Assembly (NCBI RefSeq): GCF_947490415.1
Contig: NZ_CANLGX010000002.1
Span: 372,001-436,000, forward strand
From: an uncultured Eudoraea sp.
Lineage (GTDB): Bacteria > Bacteroidota > Bacteroidia > Flavobacteriales > Flavobacteriaceae
Length of the DNA stretch: 64,000 nt
Reading direction: 5' to 3'
Shown here: positions 50,867-60,022 of the stretch, in pieces
Position numbering within the stretch: position 1 is the stretch's first letter
Layout: every line of letters begins with the position of its first letter
Position numbers and translations under genes: made by a program
Notes under the pieces: generated by a model
Database searches by the model: none
What the model saw: only the letters and a program-made list of their open reading frames with translations
Told to the model about the DNA's origin: nothing

Positions 50867-52621
50867 TTATCTTTTTAATGCAAAATGTCCTTGAATTTGA
50901 CCGCTGCTGTCAGAAATTGCCCGGAACCAATAATCATTAGAAGGCAAGGGTCTGCCATTAAAATTTCCATCCCAGCCGTTAGAGTTTGGTTCTATTTGCG
51001 CCAGAAGTCTTCCATACCGATCAAAAATATGTATTATGTCTATATTTATTTCACCTGTCATAAGCGTTGGAATAAACTGCCAGAAGTCATTAACCCCGTC
51101 ACCGTTGGGTGTAAAGAATTTAGGAAATCCTTCCAGCGTTAAATCCTGTTCTACTCGTTCCTGAGCAATTCCGCAACCGTTTTTATCCTTCACATATACG
51201 GTATATGAACCAACGGAAACAGTATTAAAAACATTACTATCCTGATATGGTCCGTTTATATCGTTTAGTGCATATTCGTAGTCGCCAATACCACTTGCAT
51301 CTATCGTAATTCTTATCTCCTCTCCTTGGTCGGTTATATTTACAGAATTAATCGTTGCTATTTCCGAAGATACCACATTAAAAAATTTAGATGTGGGACA
51401 TTCAAAGGTGCCACTTGCCTGCAAAACAGTATTATAGGCTTCATAACGGTACTCACCTGCCTCCATGAGGGCTACTTCAGAAGTATCTGAGATCAGGGTT
51501 TCATTCCCAAATTGATCTATCTGAAACCACCTGAAGCCATCTGCTGTATCTGTTGAGGATACTAAAAATGGCAGTTCGTCCTGACAAAAGGAAATAGTGT
51601 CGGGAAAAGATATTTCAGGATTTATGGTGATAAGTTCTCCTGTAACTGAATCAAAATAGGGACCGCAACCGATTATCGTGGAGAAAGATTCTTGAGTGCA
51701 ACCAATAGCATCCCCAGCTGCATTAAATGGGATAATGGTTACAAAGAAAGTACGATTTGGTGCAAAATCTATCACAAAGGTTGAATTCGATGTAAATACA
51801 GTATTGTCCAGTACTTCCGCTGAAAAAGGGGAACTTCCTATGGTCACTCTATATCCGGCAGCTCCTGCCACGGCTGTCCATTCTATCAAAGGGGTAAGCG
51901 GTACATTAATTTCGCCATTCAAAGGGTTAACTAGTGATGTGCATCCCGGAAGGCTTGCTACAGCACCGGTAGTAAAACTTTGTTCCGGACAGGGTGAAAG
52001 ATCCCCATTTTCATTAAAAGGGGTAATTTGAACAAATATCAGTGTACTTGGTGGCAGGTCGAGAATTGGACTATAAGACAAAACATTACCGACGATCTCA
52101 TTATTTACAATATTACCCGTGCCAGAGACGGTACTCACAGAGATTCGATAGCTAGTTGCTGTAGGCGAATAATTCCATGAAATATTTGAGGCAACATTTA
52201 CATTTATAGCTCCATTAACAGGGTTTGACATTATGGTACAGGCTGGAGGATTAGTAACATTCTCAGTCCGAAAAGTTGAGCTTGGGCATACCACATCGGC
52301 AATCGCGGGGTCAAAAAAGAAAAGTGATATGGTCACATATATCTGAGTATTCTCAGGGAAACCTAAAGGTGGTGTGTAAGAATCGGTATTTCCAACATTC
52401 CTTCGATTTACAATATCCACTCCACCCGGAGTTGTTCCTATAGATATAATATAACCAGGAACGCCTACTACAGTATTCCAGGTAATGGTGGAATTGACAG
52501 GAATATTAGTGGCGTTGTTCAAGGGATATGTCAACACAGGAGAATTACATACCTGTGCCGATAAATAAAATGACCAGCATAGTAATAAATAAAAGACGGT
52601 ATATTTCTTGTCTATTCCCAA
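50867..52621 (-). CDS. T9SS type B sorting-domain protein with fibronectin-like repeats (584 aa)
   Basis: Longer paralogue of the next gene downstream. Signal peptide MGIDKKYTVFYLLLCWSFYLSA; three repeats of about 97 residues (about 25-120, 123-220, 224-315; TITWNTVVGVPGYIISIGTT, NISWNYSPTATSYRISVSTV, LIEWTAVAGAAGYRVTIGSS), an Ig-like section sharing DTADGFRW and YRYEAYNTVLQ with its paralogue, and the sorting domain from FPKFFTPNGDGVNDFWQFI to FALKR. The two proteins differ chiefly by one repeat, so one probably arose by duplication plus repeat loss or gain. Probably exported by T9SS and attached to the cell surface via SprF/PorP-type partners. Confidence 0.9.
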   Translation of the reverse strand: MGIDKKYTVFYLLLCWSFYLSAQVCNSPVLTYPLNNATNIPVNSTITWNTVVGVPGYIISIGTTPGGVDIVNRRNVGNTDSYTPPLGFPENTQIYVTISLFFFDPAIADVVCPSSTFRTENVTNPPACTIMSNPVNGAINVNVASNISWNYSPTATSYRISVSTVSGTGNIVNNEIVGNVLSYSPILDLPPSTLIFVQITPFNENGDLSPCPEQSFTTGAVASLPGCTSLVNPLNGEINVPLTPLIEWTAVAGAAGYRVTIGSSPFSAEVLDNTVFTSNSTFVIDFAPNRTFFVTIIPFNAAGDAIGCTQESFSTIIGCGPYFDSVTGELITINPEISFPDTISFCQDELPFLVSSTDTADGFRWFQIDQFGNETLISDTSEVALMEAGEYRYEAYNTVLQASGTFECPTSKFFNVVSSEIATINSVNITDQGEEIRITIDASGIGDYEYALNDINGPYQDSNVFNTVSVGSYTVYVKDKNGCGIAQERVEQDLTLEGFPKFFTPNGDGVNDFWQFIPTLMTGEINIDIIHIFDRYGRLLAQIEPNSNGWDGNFNGRPLPSNDYWFRAISDSSGQIQGHFALKR

Positions 52622-52670
52622 TTTGTATTTTCTATATCCAAGTTCACAACAATTTTTAATTACTTTCTAT

Positions 52671-55370
52671 TTACCTTTTTAGGGTAAAGTGACCCTTAAT
52701 TTCTCTGCCATCCTGCAATCTTAGCTTAAACCAATAATCAGAGGCAGGCAGTATGTTAGAACTTGATGTGCCGTTCCAACCTTGTTCTTCGGGATTGATT
52801 TGTGTAACAAATTTTCCATAACGATCAAAAATAGCGATCAAGGCATTAGGTTGAAACTGTTCATTTATTCCTGTAATTTGCCAGTAGTCATTTACTCCAT
52901 CTCCGTTTGGAGTGAAAAATTTGGGATAGCCCATAACAGATATATCTTTTGCCACTTCTCCACAACCATTAGTATCCCTTATTGTCAGGGTTAAAAAACC
53001 CGGCTCAATATTGTTAAAAATATTCTCTGTTTGATAGGTAATTCCGTCAAGTGAATATTCATAAATACCTTCTCCTTCCACCTCAATCTCCACGGAATTA
53101 TTATTCGAAAAATCAGTAATATTGATATTCTGAATTATGGGTTTGCCCGAAGAAATTACGGTGAATTTCGTACTATTTTCACAGCGTACTTCCGAACCTC
53201 CTATCTCATAAATGAAAGTTGTTTCAAGAATATAATCCCCAGCTTCTGTTATGTTAACCCCCGGCTTTTCGGATATAAGTTCTTCCCGGTTGTTTATTTG
53301 CTGTGACCATCGGTAAGTACTAAAACCTTCCGGGCCATTTATAAAAAGCTCCTTGCCCTCACATATTGTATATTTCTCTGTTAAGAATAATTTGGGAGAT
53401 TCAGTAACCACTAATTCTATAACATCCACGCCCAAACACTGTCCGGAACTTTCCCGTAAACCGTAGATAGTCGATGTTTCGGAAATGTAGAGATTGTTTA
53501 CTTCGTTCTTTTCTAATGCCACGTCCTCAATCGTTTCATAAAATCTAATTTCTTCATTTGTATATTTTTCGGCAATAGCTTCAAGGTCAAAGCTGCTTAA
53601 TAGAATATCGTCTTTCGAAATTTCATCGCAACTGTAAAATGGACCATATGGACTTGCCCCAATACTGACCGGGGATATTTCAAGCAGTAATTCCCCTAAG
53701 TATGTGCATCCCAGAATATTGACAGCTTTGTAATACAGCATTTGGTTAAATGCGGAAGTGTTTTGGTACCCGGTAGTATTGGGAATTCTGATGTCATTAT
53801 CTCTGTTTGATATACTTTCATAGAAATAAAAAAGGATATCCGGATCAGTATTGATTTTTTCCAAATTAATAGTGGTTATACCATCCATTGAATTGGCAAC
53901 ATCAAGATCACACTTGGTTCGCGAAATTATGGGGTCCGGAACAGTATGTATTTTCACCAGGGCCTCACCAAGAATAGGACATTCAGAAGGATTAGAGGGC
54001 ATAATGTCCACACTGTAACGCCCGGAATCATCACTATCTGAATTTATTATTTCCAAATAATAACCAGTTGGGACAACAATTGGCAATCCATTTTTAAACC
54101 AGGAATAAGTTGCCCCCGGAATTTCTTCGGCTTCCAGTCTAAAAGCTTCCCCTGAACATCTTGACAGGGTACTGCTTCTGGTTCCATCATTGTTTAGGAC
54201 CAATTGCATTTTACCAAAAAACGACTGAATAAAAGGGGGTAACCCCTGGGTAGCATTCCTTTCCAAAAAAACAGCATTATGTTCATAATTGGCAGCTGCT
54301 CCCTTTTCATCCGGATTATTGATTACACCTAAATATGGCGTACCCTGATTATAGCTCTTTGCTATCGTTCGGTATATTTTTCCATTATTTGCTAATTGCA
54401 ACGCCCCGCGAAAGATTGCCCTTGAATCTAGTATTACCTCCGAAGCAGCAATATCAGGGGCATTCAAGTCAAATTGCAGTAAGTTGGATTTATGCCCTGA
54501 GTCTTGAAGATTATCATTTGAAGTATGCACATAAAGATAATCTCCTTCTGGGGAAAACTCCACCCCATAGGGAAATTGGTTTTGTTCAGATATGGTTATT
54601 TGTTGTTGATTGGTGAGTATTCCAGTTGATGCATCAAAATTATATAGATAAAGCCCATCTCTAACATTTGCACTTGCTATTTTCGTGCCGTCTGAAGAAA
54701 ATTTTAAATAACCTCTTGGATCAGTAATGGCTAAATTATCAAATGCTGTTTTGACGGGGTCATTCAGCACACCTGCAGCATTTATTTCGTAGGAGTAATA
54801 GGTGTTTAATGTGCCTGAACCTCCTCTGGTCGAGCCAAGTGTTAGTACCCATACTGAATTATCTGAGCAATCCTTTAGTACGGCTGTTATTTTTTCTGAA
54901 CTGTCTTTGAGTAATTTAACATTTTTCTGAATTACGGATCCACTGCCGTTGTTCAGAGAAATATCAACTACGGTATAATTAAATCCAAAATCGGGATCAA
55001 TTTCCGCTATTGATGTGTCTACAGTAAATATGTAGAATTGATTTGGGTCCTCAGGTTTAGGAACGATAAGTGCGGATTGGGTGCTGGTAGGGTCCCCGAG
55101 CAGGCCTTCGCCATTTTCCATTATTTCATCCGTGCGGTCGTAAACGGTAATCCCATCCGTATAGAAAAGTAGATTACCGAAAGTATCAGAAATGGCTGCA
55201 CAACCTTCAAAGGTATTTAGTTTACCATTTTTAAGTGCGGTGACACTGCCGTCATTATTAAACCTTAACCCGGCTTCATTCCCAAAATACCAATTAGACG
55301 CTTCGCCCTGGCCAGAGACAAAAACGGGGCAAAGAATCAGAAAGAGCAATAATGTCCCAATCTTTTTCAT
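52671..55370 (-). CDS. Large T9SS type B protein with N-terminal propeller-like region
   Basis: An 899-residue exported protein from ATG 55370 (signal peptide MKKIGTLLLFLILCPVFVSGQ; a start at 55454 would overlap the upstream permease gene). The N-terminal 400 residues look like a beta-propeller: repeating strands such as NWYFGNEAGLRFNNDG, YIFTVDTS, LKFSSDGTKIASANVRDGLY and FSPEGDYLYVHTSND. The middle holds Ig/PKD-like segments (ATYSWFKNGLPIV), and the last 85 residues are the type B sorting domain (YPKFFTPNGDGVNDYWQI ... GHFTLKR). Third gene of the operon, 26 nt after the permease. Function unknown. Confidence 0.88.
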   Translation of the reverse strand: MKKIGTLLLFLILCPVFVSGQGEASNWYFGNEAGLRFNNDGSVTALKNGKLNTFEGCAAISDTFGNLLFYTDGITVYDRTDEIMENGEGLLGDPTSTQSALIVPKPEDPNQFYIFTVDTSIAEIDPDFGFNYTVVDISLNNGSGSVIQKNVKLLKDSSEKITAVLKDCSDNSVWVLTLGSTRGGSGTLNTYYSYEINAAGVLNDPVKTAFDNLAITDPRGYLKFSSDGTKIASANVRDGLYLYNFDASTGILTNQQQITISEQNQFPYGVEFSPEGDYLYVHTSNDNLQDSGHKSNLLQFDLNAPDIAASEVILDSRAIFRGALQLANNGKIYRTIAKSYNQGTPYLGVINNPDEKGAAANYEHNAVFLERNATQGLPPFIQSFFGKMQLVLNNDGTRSSTLSRCSGEAFRLEAEEIPGATYSWFKNGLPIVVPTGYYLEIINSDSDDSGRYSVDIMPSNPSECPILGEALVKIHTVPDPIISRTKCDLDVANSMDGITTINLEKINTDPDILFYFYESISNRDNDIRIPNTTGYQNTSAFNQMLYYKAVNILGCTYLGELLLEISPVSIGASPYGPFYSCDEISKDDILLSSFDLEAIAEKYTNEEIRFYETIEDVALEKNEVNNLYISETSTIYGLRESSGQCLGVDVIELVVTESPKLFLTEKYTICEGKELFINGPEGFSTYRWSQQINNREELISEKPGVNITEAGDYILETTFIYEIGGSEVRCENSTKFTVISSGKPIIQNINITDFSNNNSVEIEVEGEGIYEYSLDGITYQTENIFNNIEPGFLTLTIRDTNGCGEVAKDISVMGYPKFFTPNGDGVNDYWQITGINEQFQPNALIAIFDRYGKFVTQINPEEQGWNGTSSSNILPASDYWFKLRLQDGREIKGHFTLKR

Positions 55371-55396
55371 AGTGTTCTTCCAAACACCACAAGATA

Positions 55397-56230
55397 CTAT
55401 AAATCCCTCTTTTTTAGTAATGCATACGATAAATAGACAAAAATGGCAGTCCAACCAATGACAATAAGTATTTCATAGAGTTGAACATGGTAGTCCAGTG
55501 CAAGTTCCTCACCAATTTGATCTGCTACTGTTTGTACTGCGCTCAATCTTGAAAAAGGCTCTTTAATCAGATTAAACATGGAGTTTAATGGAAAAAAGCC
55601 CATGATAGCATCAGTAGTTTCACCATCAAATAATTTCCATCGGATCATACCCCGTACAAATCCTTCTAAAACCTGCCATAAAATTAGAAAACCTAATGCA
55701 AATGCGGAGCGCTTAACAAGAATTCCAAGAAACAGGCAAAATGAAAAGAATCCAACGAGTTTTATAAAAAATGCCAAGAGGAATTCCATATCTGAAAAAA
55801 TAATGGAAATTTCATTATAATCTGAATAGATAAGCCCAAGTATCATTGACACCACAAATACAAATACTGTCGAAATTAATGCAAATGAAATGACCGTAAG
55901 GAATTTTGAAAGAATGAATTCCTTTTTGGAAAGTCCATCAATCAGGTTCTGTTTTATTGTTTTGTTGCTGTATTCATTCGCCATCATAGAAACTATGACT
56001 ATGGCCAAGAAAAGTTTAAAAAAAGCAGTAATAAATGTGTTGAAATGCCAGATATAAGGGAAATTAAATATTCCCTGTTCTGCTAAATGAAATTTCACCG
56101 GTCCAATATCAAACTTTATGGCTGCAACAAGCGCAATGGAAGTAAGAAGCACAAAATAGGATAAGATAAGTGCTCTACTTGCCTTATTATTCCAAAGCTT
56201 TATAAATTCTATCTGCAATAACCTTTTCAT
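55397..56230 (-). CDS. ABC-2 transporter permease
   Basis: A 277-residue inner-membrane protein with six hydrophobic segments (about 20-40, 60-80, 105-130, 145-165, 172-190, 250-270). MKRLLQIEFIKLWNNKASRALILSY is the typical cytoplasmic lead-in of ABC-2 permeases of the bacitracin/lantibiotic-export type (DUF/ABC2_membrane_4), and SMMANEYSNKTIKQNLIDGLSKKEFILSKF is the conserved loop contacting the ATPase. Starts 21 nt after the ATPase stop and ends 26 nt before the large T9SS gene. Substrate unknown. Confidence 0.87.
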   Translation of the reverse strand: MKRLLQIEFIKLWNNKASRALILSYFVLLTSIALVAAIKFDIGPVKFHLAEQGIFNFPYIWHFNTFITAFFKLFLAIVIVSMMANEYSNKTIKQNLIDGLSKKEFILSKFLTVISFALISTVFVFVVSMILGLIYSDYNEISIIFSDMEFLLAFFIKLVGFFSFCLFLGILVKRSAFALGFLILWQVLEGFVRGMIRWKLFDGETTDAIMGFFPLNSMFNLIKEPFSRLSAVQTVADQIGEELALDYHVQLYEILIVIGWTAIFVYLSYALLKKRDL

Positions 56231-56251
56231 TAGTATTTAGTTTTGGAGATT

Positions 56252-57154
56252 TTATATTTGTGAATTTTCTGTAAGTGTCAGGAATTGTTCTTCCAGGCTT
56301 TCTCTTCTTTTGACCAAATGTGAGAGGACAATACCTTCTTTAAACAGCATATAATTTAATTCACGGGCATTCATCTCCTTTTTTAGAAAGGCGGTAGTAA
56401 GTCCGTTCTCTGTTTTGATTTCGCCAAAATTTGGATGCTCCTTCAGAAAATTTATCAATAATTCGTTATTATCTGATTTTAATTCAAAGAATCCAAAACT
56501 CGCTAACATACCGTCCACACTACCAGAATAAAGTTTTTTACCCTTTCTGAGAATGACTACATGACTGCATACTTTTTCAACCTCGTCTAATAAATGCGAT
56601 GCTAAAAGAATAGTCGTGCCTTGTGAAGCAATTTTTTTTATGATTTCCCGAATTTGATGAATGCCCTGAGGATCCAAACCATTGGTTGGTTCATCTAAAA
56701 TGAGAATTTCCGGATCATTTAACAAAGCAGAAGCAATTGCAAGACGTTGTTTCATCCCGAGGGAATATGTCCTGAACTTACTGTCTTTCCTTTCCCATAA
56801 TCCGACGAGTTGCAATTTGTCTTTTATTTTCTCTTCGGGGACTTCTTTAATTTTACAGACCAATTTTAAATTTTGAATTGCGGTCATATAAGGGTAGAAG
56901 TTGGGCCGCTCTATTATTGCTCCCACCTTTTTTAAGGCTTCATGGGTTGAAGTATTTCCATCAAACCAGGAAAAACTTCCGTTTGTACTATTGACCACAT
57001 TCAAAACAATTCCAAGGGTGGTTGATTTTCCACTTCCATTGGGTCCCAGAATACCATAAACGTTGCCTTTTTCAATAGAAAAAGACAGATCCTGAACAGC
57101 CGTAAGGTATCCGAATTTCTTTGTAAGATTGTTAACCGTTAGAATTGTTTCCAA
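56252..57154 (-). CDS. ABC-2 transporter ATP-binding protein
   Basis: A 300-residue ATPase subunit. Walker A GILGPNGSGKSTT (about 36-48), Q-loop region AIIERPNFYPYMTA, signature YSLGMKQRLAIASAL, Walker B ILILDEPTNGLDPQ and switch His in LLASHLLDEVEK. It resembles the CcmA/BcrA class of exporters. It is first in a tightly packed minus-strand operon with the permease and three T9SS cargo genes, and divergent (88 nt) from the kinase-like orphan. ATP binding is certain from motifs; the exported substrate is not. Confidence 0.9.
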   Translation of the reverse strand: METILTVNNLTKKFGYLTAVQDLSFSIEKGNVYGILGPNGSGKSTTLGIVLNVVNSTNGSFSWFDGNTSTHEALKKVGAIIERPNFYPYMTAIQNLKLVCKIKEVPEEKIKDKLQLVGLWERKDSKFRTYSLGMKQRLAIASALLNDPEILILDEPTNGLDPQGIHQIREIIKKIASQGTTILLASHLLDEVEKVCSHVVILRKGKKLYSGSVDGMLASFGFFELKSDNNELLINFLKEHPNFGEIKTENGLTTAFLKKEMNARELNYMLFKEGIVLSHLVKRRESLEEQFLTLTENSQI

Positions 57155-57242
57155 ATTAAAAGGAGTTTTTAGGTGGTGTCTAGTATACTTGACGAAGAAA
57201 TCGTTATTTTGTTACAGAAGCAATTAAAAAATAATTTTACTT

Positions 57243-58328
57243 ATGTCAGGAGAGCGATTAATGTCGAAGAAAAAACCTGCTTATCCAGTAAGCCCTAAGT
57301 TGGATGCTTATTTGGACCAGTATAACCGAAAAATTGATTTACCAATTTTTTATGAGGACTTATTGCGTTTCGCTGGTTCAGTTGTGGTGTATGATGATGA
57401 TGGTAATGATACTTTATGGGTTAGAGCTTATTATTCGGATTCTGAAAGACTTGAGATTGATCAAAGCCTGAAACAGGTATACTCTATTTTACATTCTGAT
57501 GGCAGTGATAGGATATTTCAATATTTGAATATTGATGCTGTTGATTATTGCACTTTTGGTAATTCCAAACCCTTTCGTATCAAGGTCAGGAATATTCTTA
57601 ACGATAACTTTTTGTATTTCTACGTAAAAAAAACGGATGCATCCCGTATTTACGGCTTGGAATTAGAGCATCTGTTATCCCCTTATCACATAAATTTTCT
57701 GGTACATGAGGATACCCTGATAGAGGAGCATATTGCCGGAATTCCCGGGGATGTATTTATTAAAAATATGTTACCTAATTGTTCAGAATCTGAAAAAGCT
57801 CAGCTTGCAAAGGAGTTTGTGAAATTTAATGAACGATGTATGATCAGGCTTTTGGGGGATATGAGATCTTATAATTATGTAATTGTACCCATGCACGATT
57901 TTGATCATGTGGTATATAAAATAAGGGCTATTGATTTTGATCAGCAGAGTTTTGAGGGTAAACTCAAAGTTTACCGACCCCAGTTTTTTAAAGAGAACTA
58001 CATAATGGTTCAAATGGTTCAGAACAAATTACAACGTGATTCTGTTGATCAATATAAGATTGAAGAGCGCTCCATTGTCGCCAAAAGAATTATCAGTTCC
58101 GGAGATCGAATTAACAGATTAGTAAATATTTGTAAAGCTGATAATATATCGCTACCAGAAAATATTGAAGCGTTAAGCAAGCAGATTTATGAACTTACAT
58201 TAGATGTTAACTTTAAGAAGTGCAAAACCATGGGACAATTATTGGACCTGGCCCTTGATTTTGTAAAGCGCAATTACGAGGACGTGAGTATGAAGCAAAT
58301 TATTGAGAAGAAAATCAAAATTCAATAA
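57243..58328 (+). CDS. Uncharacterised protein with kinase-like catalytic residues
   Basis: A 361-residue cytoplasmic protein with no named family that I recognise. By eye it carries the ordered residues of a protein/aminoglycoside-kinase fold: Lys129/Lys130 in LYFYVKK, Glu140 or Glu142 in GLELEHLL, a hinge LIEEHIAGIPGD (159-170) like that of APH kinases, catalytic-loop LGDMRSYNYVIV with Asp206 and Asn211 (DxxxxN spacing), and Mg-binding Asp231 in RAIDFDQQSF. About 110 N-terminal and 110 C-terminal residues flank this core. Start: ATG 57243, or ATG 57261, which has AGGAG before it. Convergent with the nucleoid-protein gene (3 nt). Confidence 0.75.
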   Translation: MSGERLMSKKKPAYPVSPKLDAYLDQYNRKIDLPIFYEDLLRFAGSVVVYDDDGNDTLWVRAYYSDSERLEIDQSLKQVYSILHSDGSDRIFQYLNIDAVDYCTFGNSKPFRIKVRNILNDNFLYFYVKKTDASRIYGLELEHLLSPYHINFLVHEDTLIEEHIAGIPGDVFIKNMLPNCSESEKAQLAKEFVKFNERCMIRLLGDMRSYNYVIVPMHDFDHVVYKIRAIDFDQQSFEGKLKVYRPQFFKENYIMVQMVQNKLQRDSVDQYKIEERSIVAKRIISSGDRINRLVNICKADNISLPENIEALSKQIYELTLDVNFKKCKTMGQLLDLALDFVKRNYEDVSMKQIIEKKIKIQ

Positions 58329-58331
58329 GCA

Positions 58332-59390
58332 TTATGATTTTTGTTCTTTATTAAAATATAACAGGTAGTAATACATTTGCTTTTCCTCATCCCAACCCTT
58401 TTCCACAAATTTTTCTGCTGATTCAGGATTTATAAAATCCATTTTTATTTGAATATTGGTGTCGAGCTGAATGATATTTTTTATTTTTTTACGGGTGTCG
58501 GACACAGCTTTATTCGCAATATCAAAACTGGAAACATCTTCAATGCTGTATTTTGGTCCTTTTTCTGTTTTATAGTGCTTAAATTCAGGGATCAAATCAG
58601 GGTTCTCCATGACCTCATTCAGGAAATTATTTTCTTCAAAAGCATCATTTTTTGCAAAATGGTTTACAGCCCTGTTCATGAACATAACTTCCTGTTTTTT
58701 GTCCTCTGCAGGCAGTACGACGTCTTTAGCAAAATTTTGACAGAATTTCAAATAGTTTTTGGTGTAAAAATTATCATCTGCCAGGGCATCTACTCCAAGA
58801 AAACTCTCCAACCAGTATTTAGTATCATATCTATTGCTGTCAACAGACAATACTTTGTAACCATCGGACTTATTTACGTTAAATATCAGGCAGCCTTTAT
58901 CCAGTTTATTAAGATTAATTCCTTGTTGGACAAGTAAATCCAGATTGGTTCCATTTTCCGAGAATTGCAGAAAATCCTGTTTTATTTCACTTTTAAAGAT
59001 TCCGATCGCATCTGTTTTCTCATTGTCGAGAAGTATATCTGTGAGATAAGTAATATAAACCTCTCCACTTTTAATATGTGGGTGGTTGGATTGCTCATAC
59101 AAATGTTTGGTCAGATTTAGCGATATTTCGTGAGACCGCTCTGGCTTTTCAAAAATTTCAGAAACAAGCTTGTACACTTCGTTAAATTCAACATCAATCT
59201 CATGGGTAAGATGATAATAATTCTCCTCTTTTTCTCGAAAGGGTTTTAAGAAGAATTCCTTTAATAAACCATTAGTTTCATCATCCGGCATAAATGGTTT
59301 TTTAGAGAGAAATAGTGGTTCTGCTTTACTTTTATTTCCTATACGGTGCACTGATACACCTTCAATTTGGGTAGCATAGAGATTGATCAT
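58332..59390 (-). CDS. Nucleoid-associated protein NdpA (YejK family)
   Basis: A 352-residue DNA-associated protein of the YejK/NdpA family (PF04245). Typical features include an N-terminal INLYATQIEGVSVHRIGNKS, HIKSGEVYITYLTDILLDNEKTDAIGIFKSE (about 109-140), GCLIFNVNKSDGYKVLSVDSNRYDTKYW (about 182-209) and the C-terminal NIQIKMDFINPESAEKFVEKGWDEEKQMYYYLLYF. The family binds the nucleoid and is common in Bacteroidota; its precise role is unsettled. Convergent with the kinase-like gene; 110 nt downstream of the pRiA4b ORF-3 gene. Confidence 0.88.
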   Translation of the reverse strand: MINLYATQIEGVSVHRIGNKSKAEPLFLSKKPFMPDDETNGLLKEFFLKPFREKEENYYHLTHEIDVEFNEVYKLVSEIFEKPERSHEISLNLTKHLYEQSNHPHIKSGEVYITYLTDILLDNEKTDAIGIFKSEIKQDFLQFSENGTNLDLLVQQGINLNKLDKGCLIFNVNKSDGYKVLSVDSNRYDTKYWLESFLGVDALADDNFYTKNYLKFCQNFAKDVVLPAEDKKQEVMFMNRAVNHFAKNDAFEENNFLNEVMENPDLIPEFKHYKTEKGPKYSIEDVSSFDIANKAVSDTRKKIKNIIQLDTNIQIKMDFINPESAEKFVEKGWDEEKQMYYYLLYFNKEQKS

Positions 59391-59499
59391 AGTCTTTATC
59401 GGGGATTAGTCTTTTAGTTTGTTTAATGTTTTTTGTGGGGTACGGATTTGGTAGTGATGATATAAGGATCTGCCTGTTTTTGATTAAAGTCCAGGTAGC

Positions 59500-59994
59500 T
59501 TAATTCCAATTTTCATCAAAATCCATATCATCATAGTTTTCCAGAGGTTCATCAAAATCAAAGGATGGGTCCGATTCAAATTTCTTTTCCGGAGGAGCTT
59601 CCGGCAATTCACCAAAGCTGAATAGGACATTTGGATATGGCCTTCCATCTTCTTTTTCAACTACATCTGCCAATTCAACAAAGAATGTCCACATACTTAA
59701 AAAATCATATACATAAATGAGCTTAGGAGTTTGTTCGGTCAGAATATTCTCCAATGAAATCTCATTCATTAAGCGAACATTGGAACCATTTTCACTGGTG
59801 TCAAAAAGAGGAATTTCTTCATCCTGGTTCCACAATTCATCACAGGTGTAAAAAGAGGCCATCTCATTACCTAAAAAACCAAAGGCCTGAGTAATGGTAT
59901 TGTGAAAGTCCTCCAATGTCACATGGTGTTCTATTTCAATATCCCTAAAGATGTCTTCTTGAGTATCCAGGATTATCCTGATTTTATAGATCAT
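59500..59994 (-). CDS. Plasmid pRiA4b ORF-3 / IS1096 passenger TnpR-like protein
   Basis: A 164-residue protein of the pRiA4b ORF-3-like family (PF07929). The opening MIYKIRIILDTQEDIFRDIEIEHHVTLEDFHNTI and LIYVYDFLSMWTFFVELADV (about 91-110, family pattern YxYDFGDxWxHxVEL) fit well; the tail is strongly acidic (FDFDEPLENYDDMDFDENWN). Despite the family name there is no transposase, terminal repeat or resolvase here, so this is a chromosomal housekeeping-type member of unknown function. A TAACTTTG box lies at 60018-60025, overlapping the upstream ctaA stop region. Confidence 0.87.
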   Translation of the reverse strand: MIYKIRIILDTQEDIFRDIEIEHHVTLEDFHNTITQAFGFLGNEMASFYTCDELWNQDEEIPLFDTSENGSNVRLMNEISLENILTEQTPKLIYVYDFLSMWTFFVELADVVEKEDGRPYPNVLFSFGELPEAPPEKKFESDPSFDFDEPLENYDDMDFDENWN

Positions 59995-60022
59995 TAACTC
60001 TAATTTATGAGTAGGGGCAAAG

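Noticed and set aside
59500-59994. Possible mobile element suggested by the IS1096/pRiA4b family name
   Set aside because: No transposase, resolvase, inverted repeats or target duplication nearby; the family is widespread on chromosomes and the name is historical.
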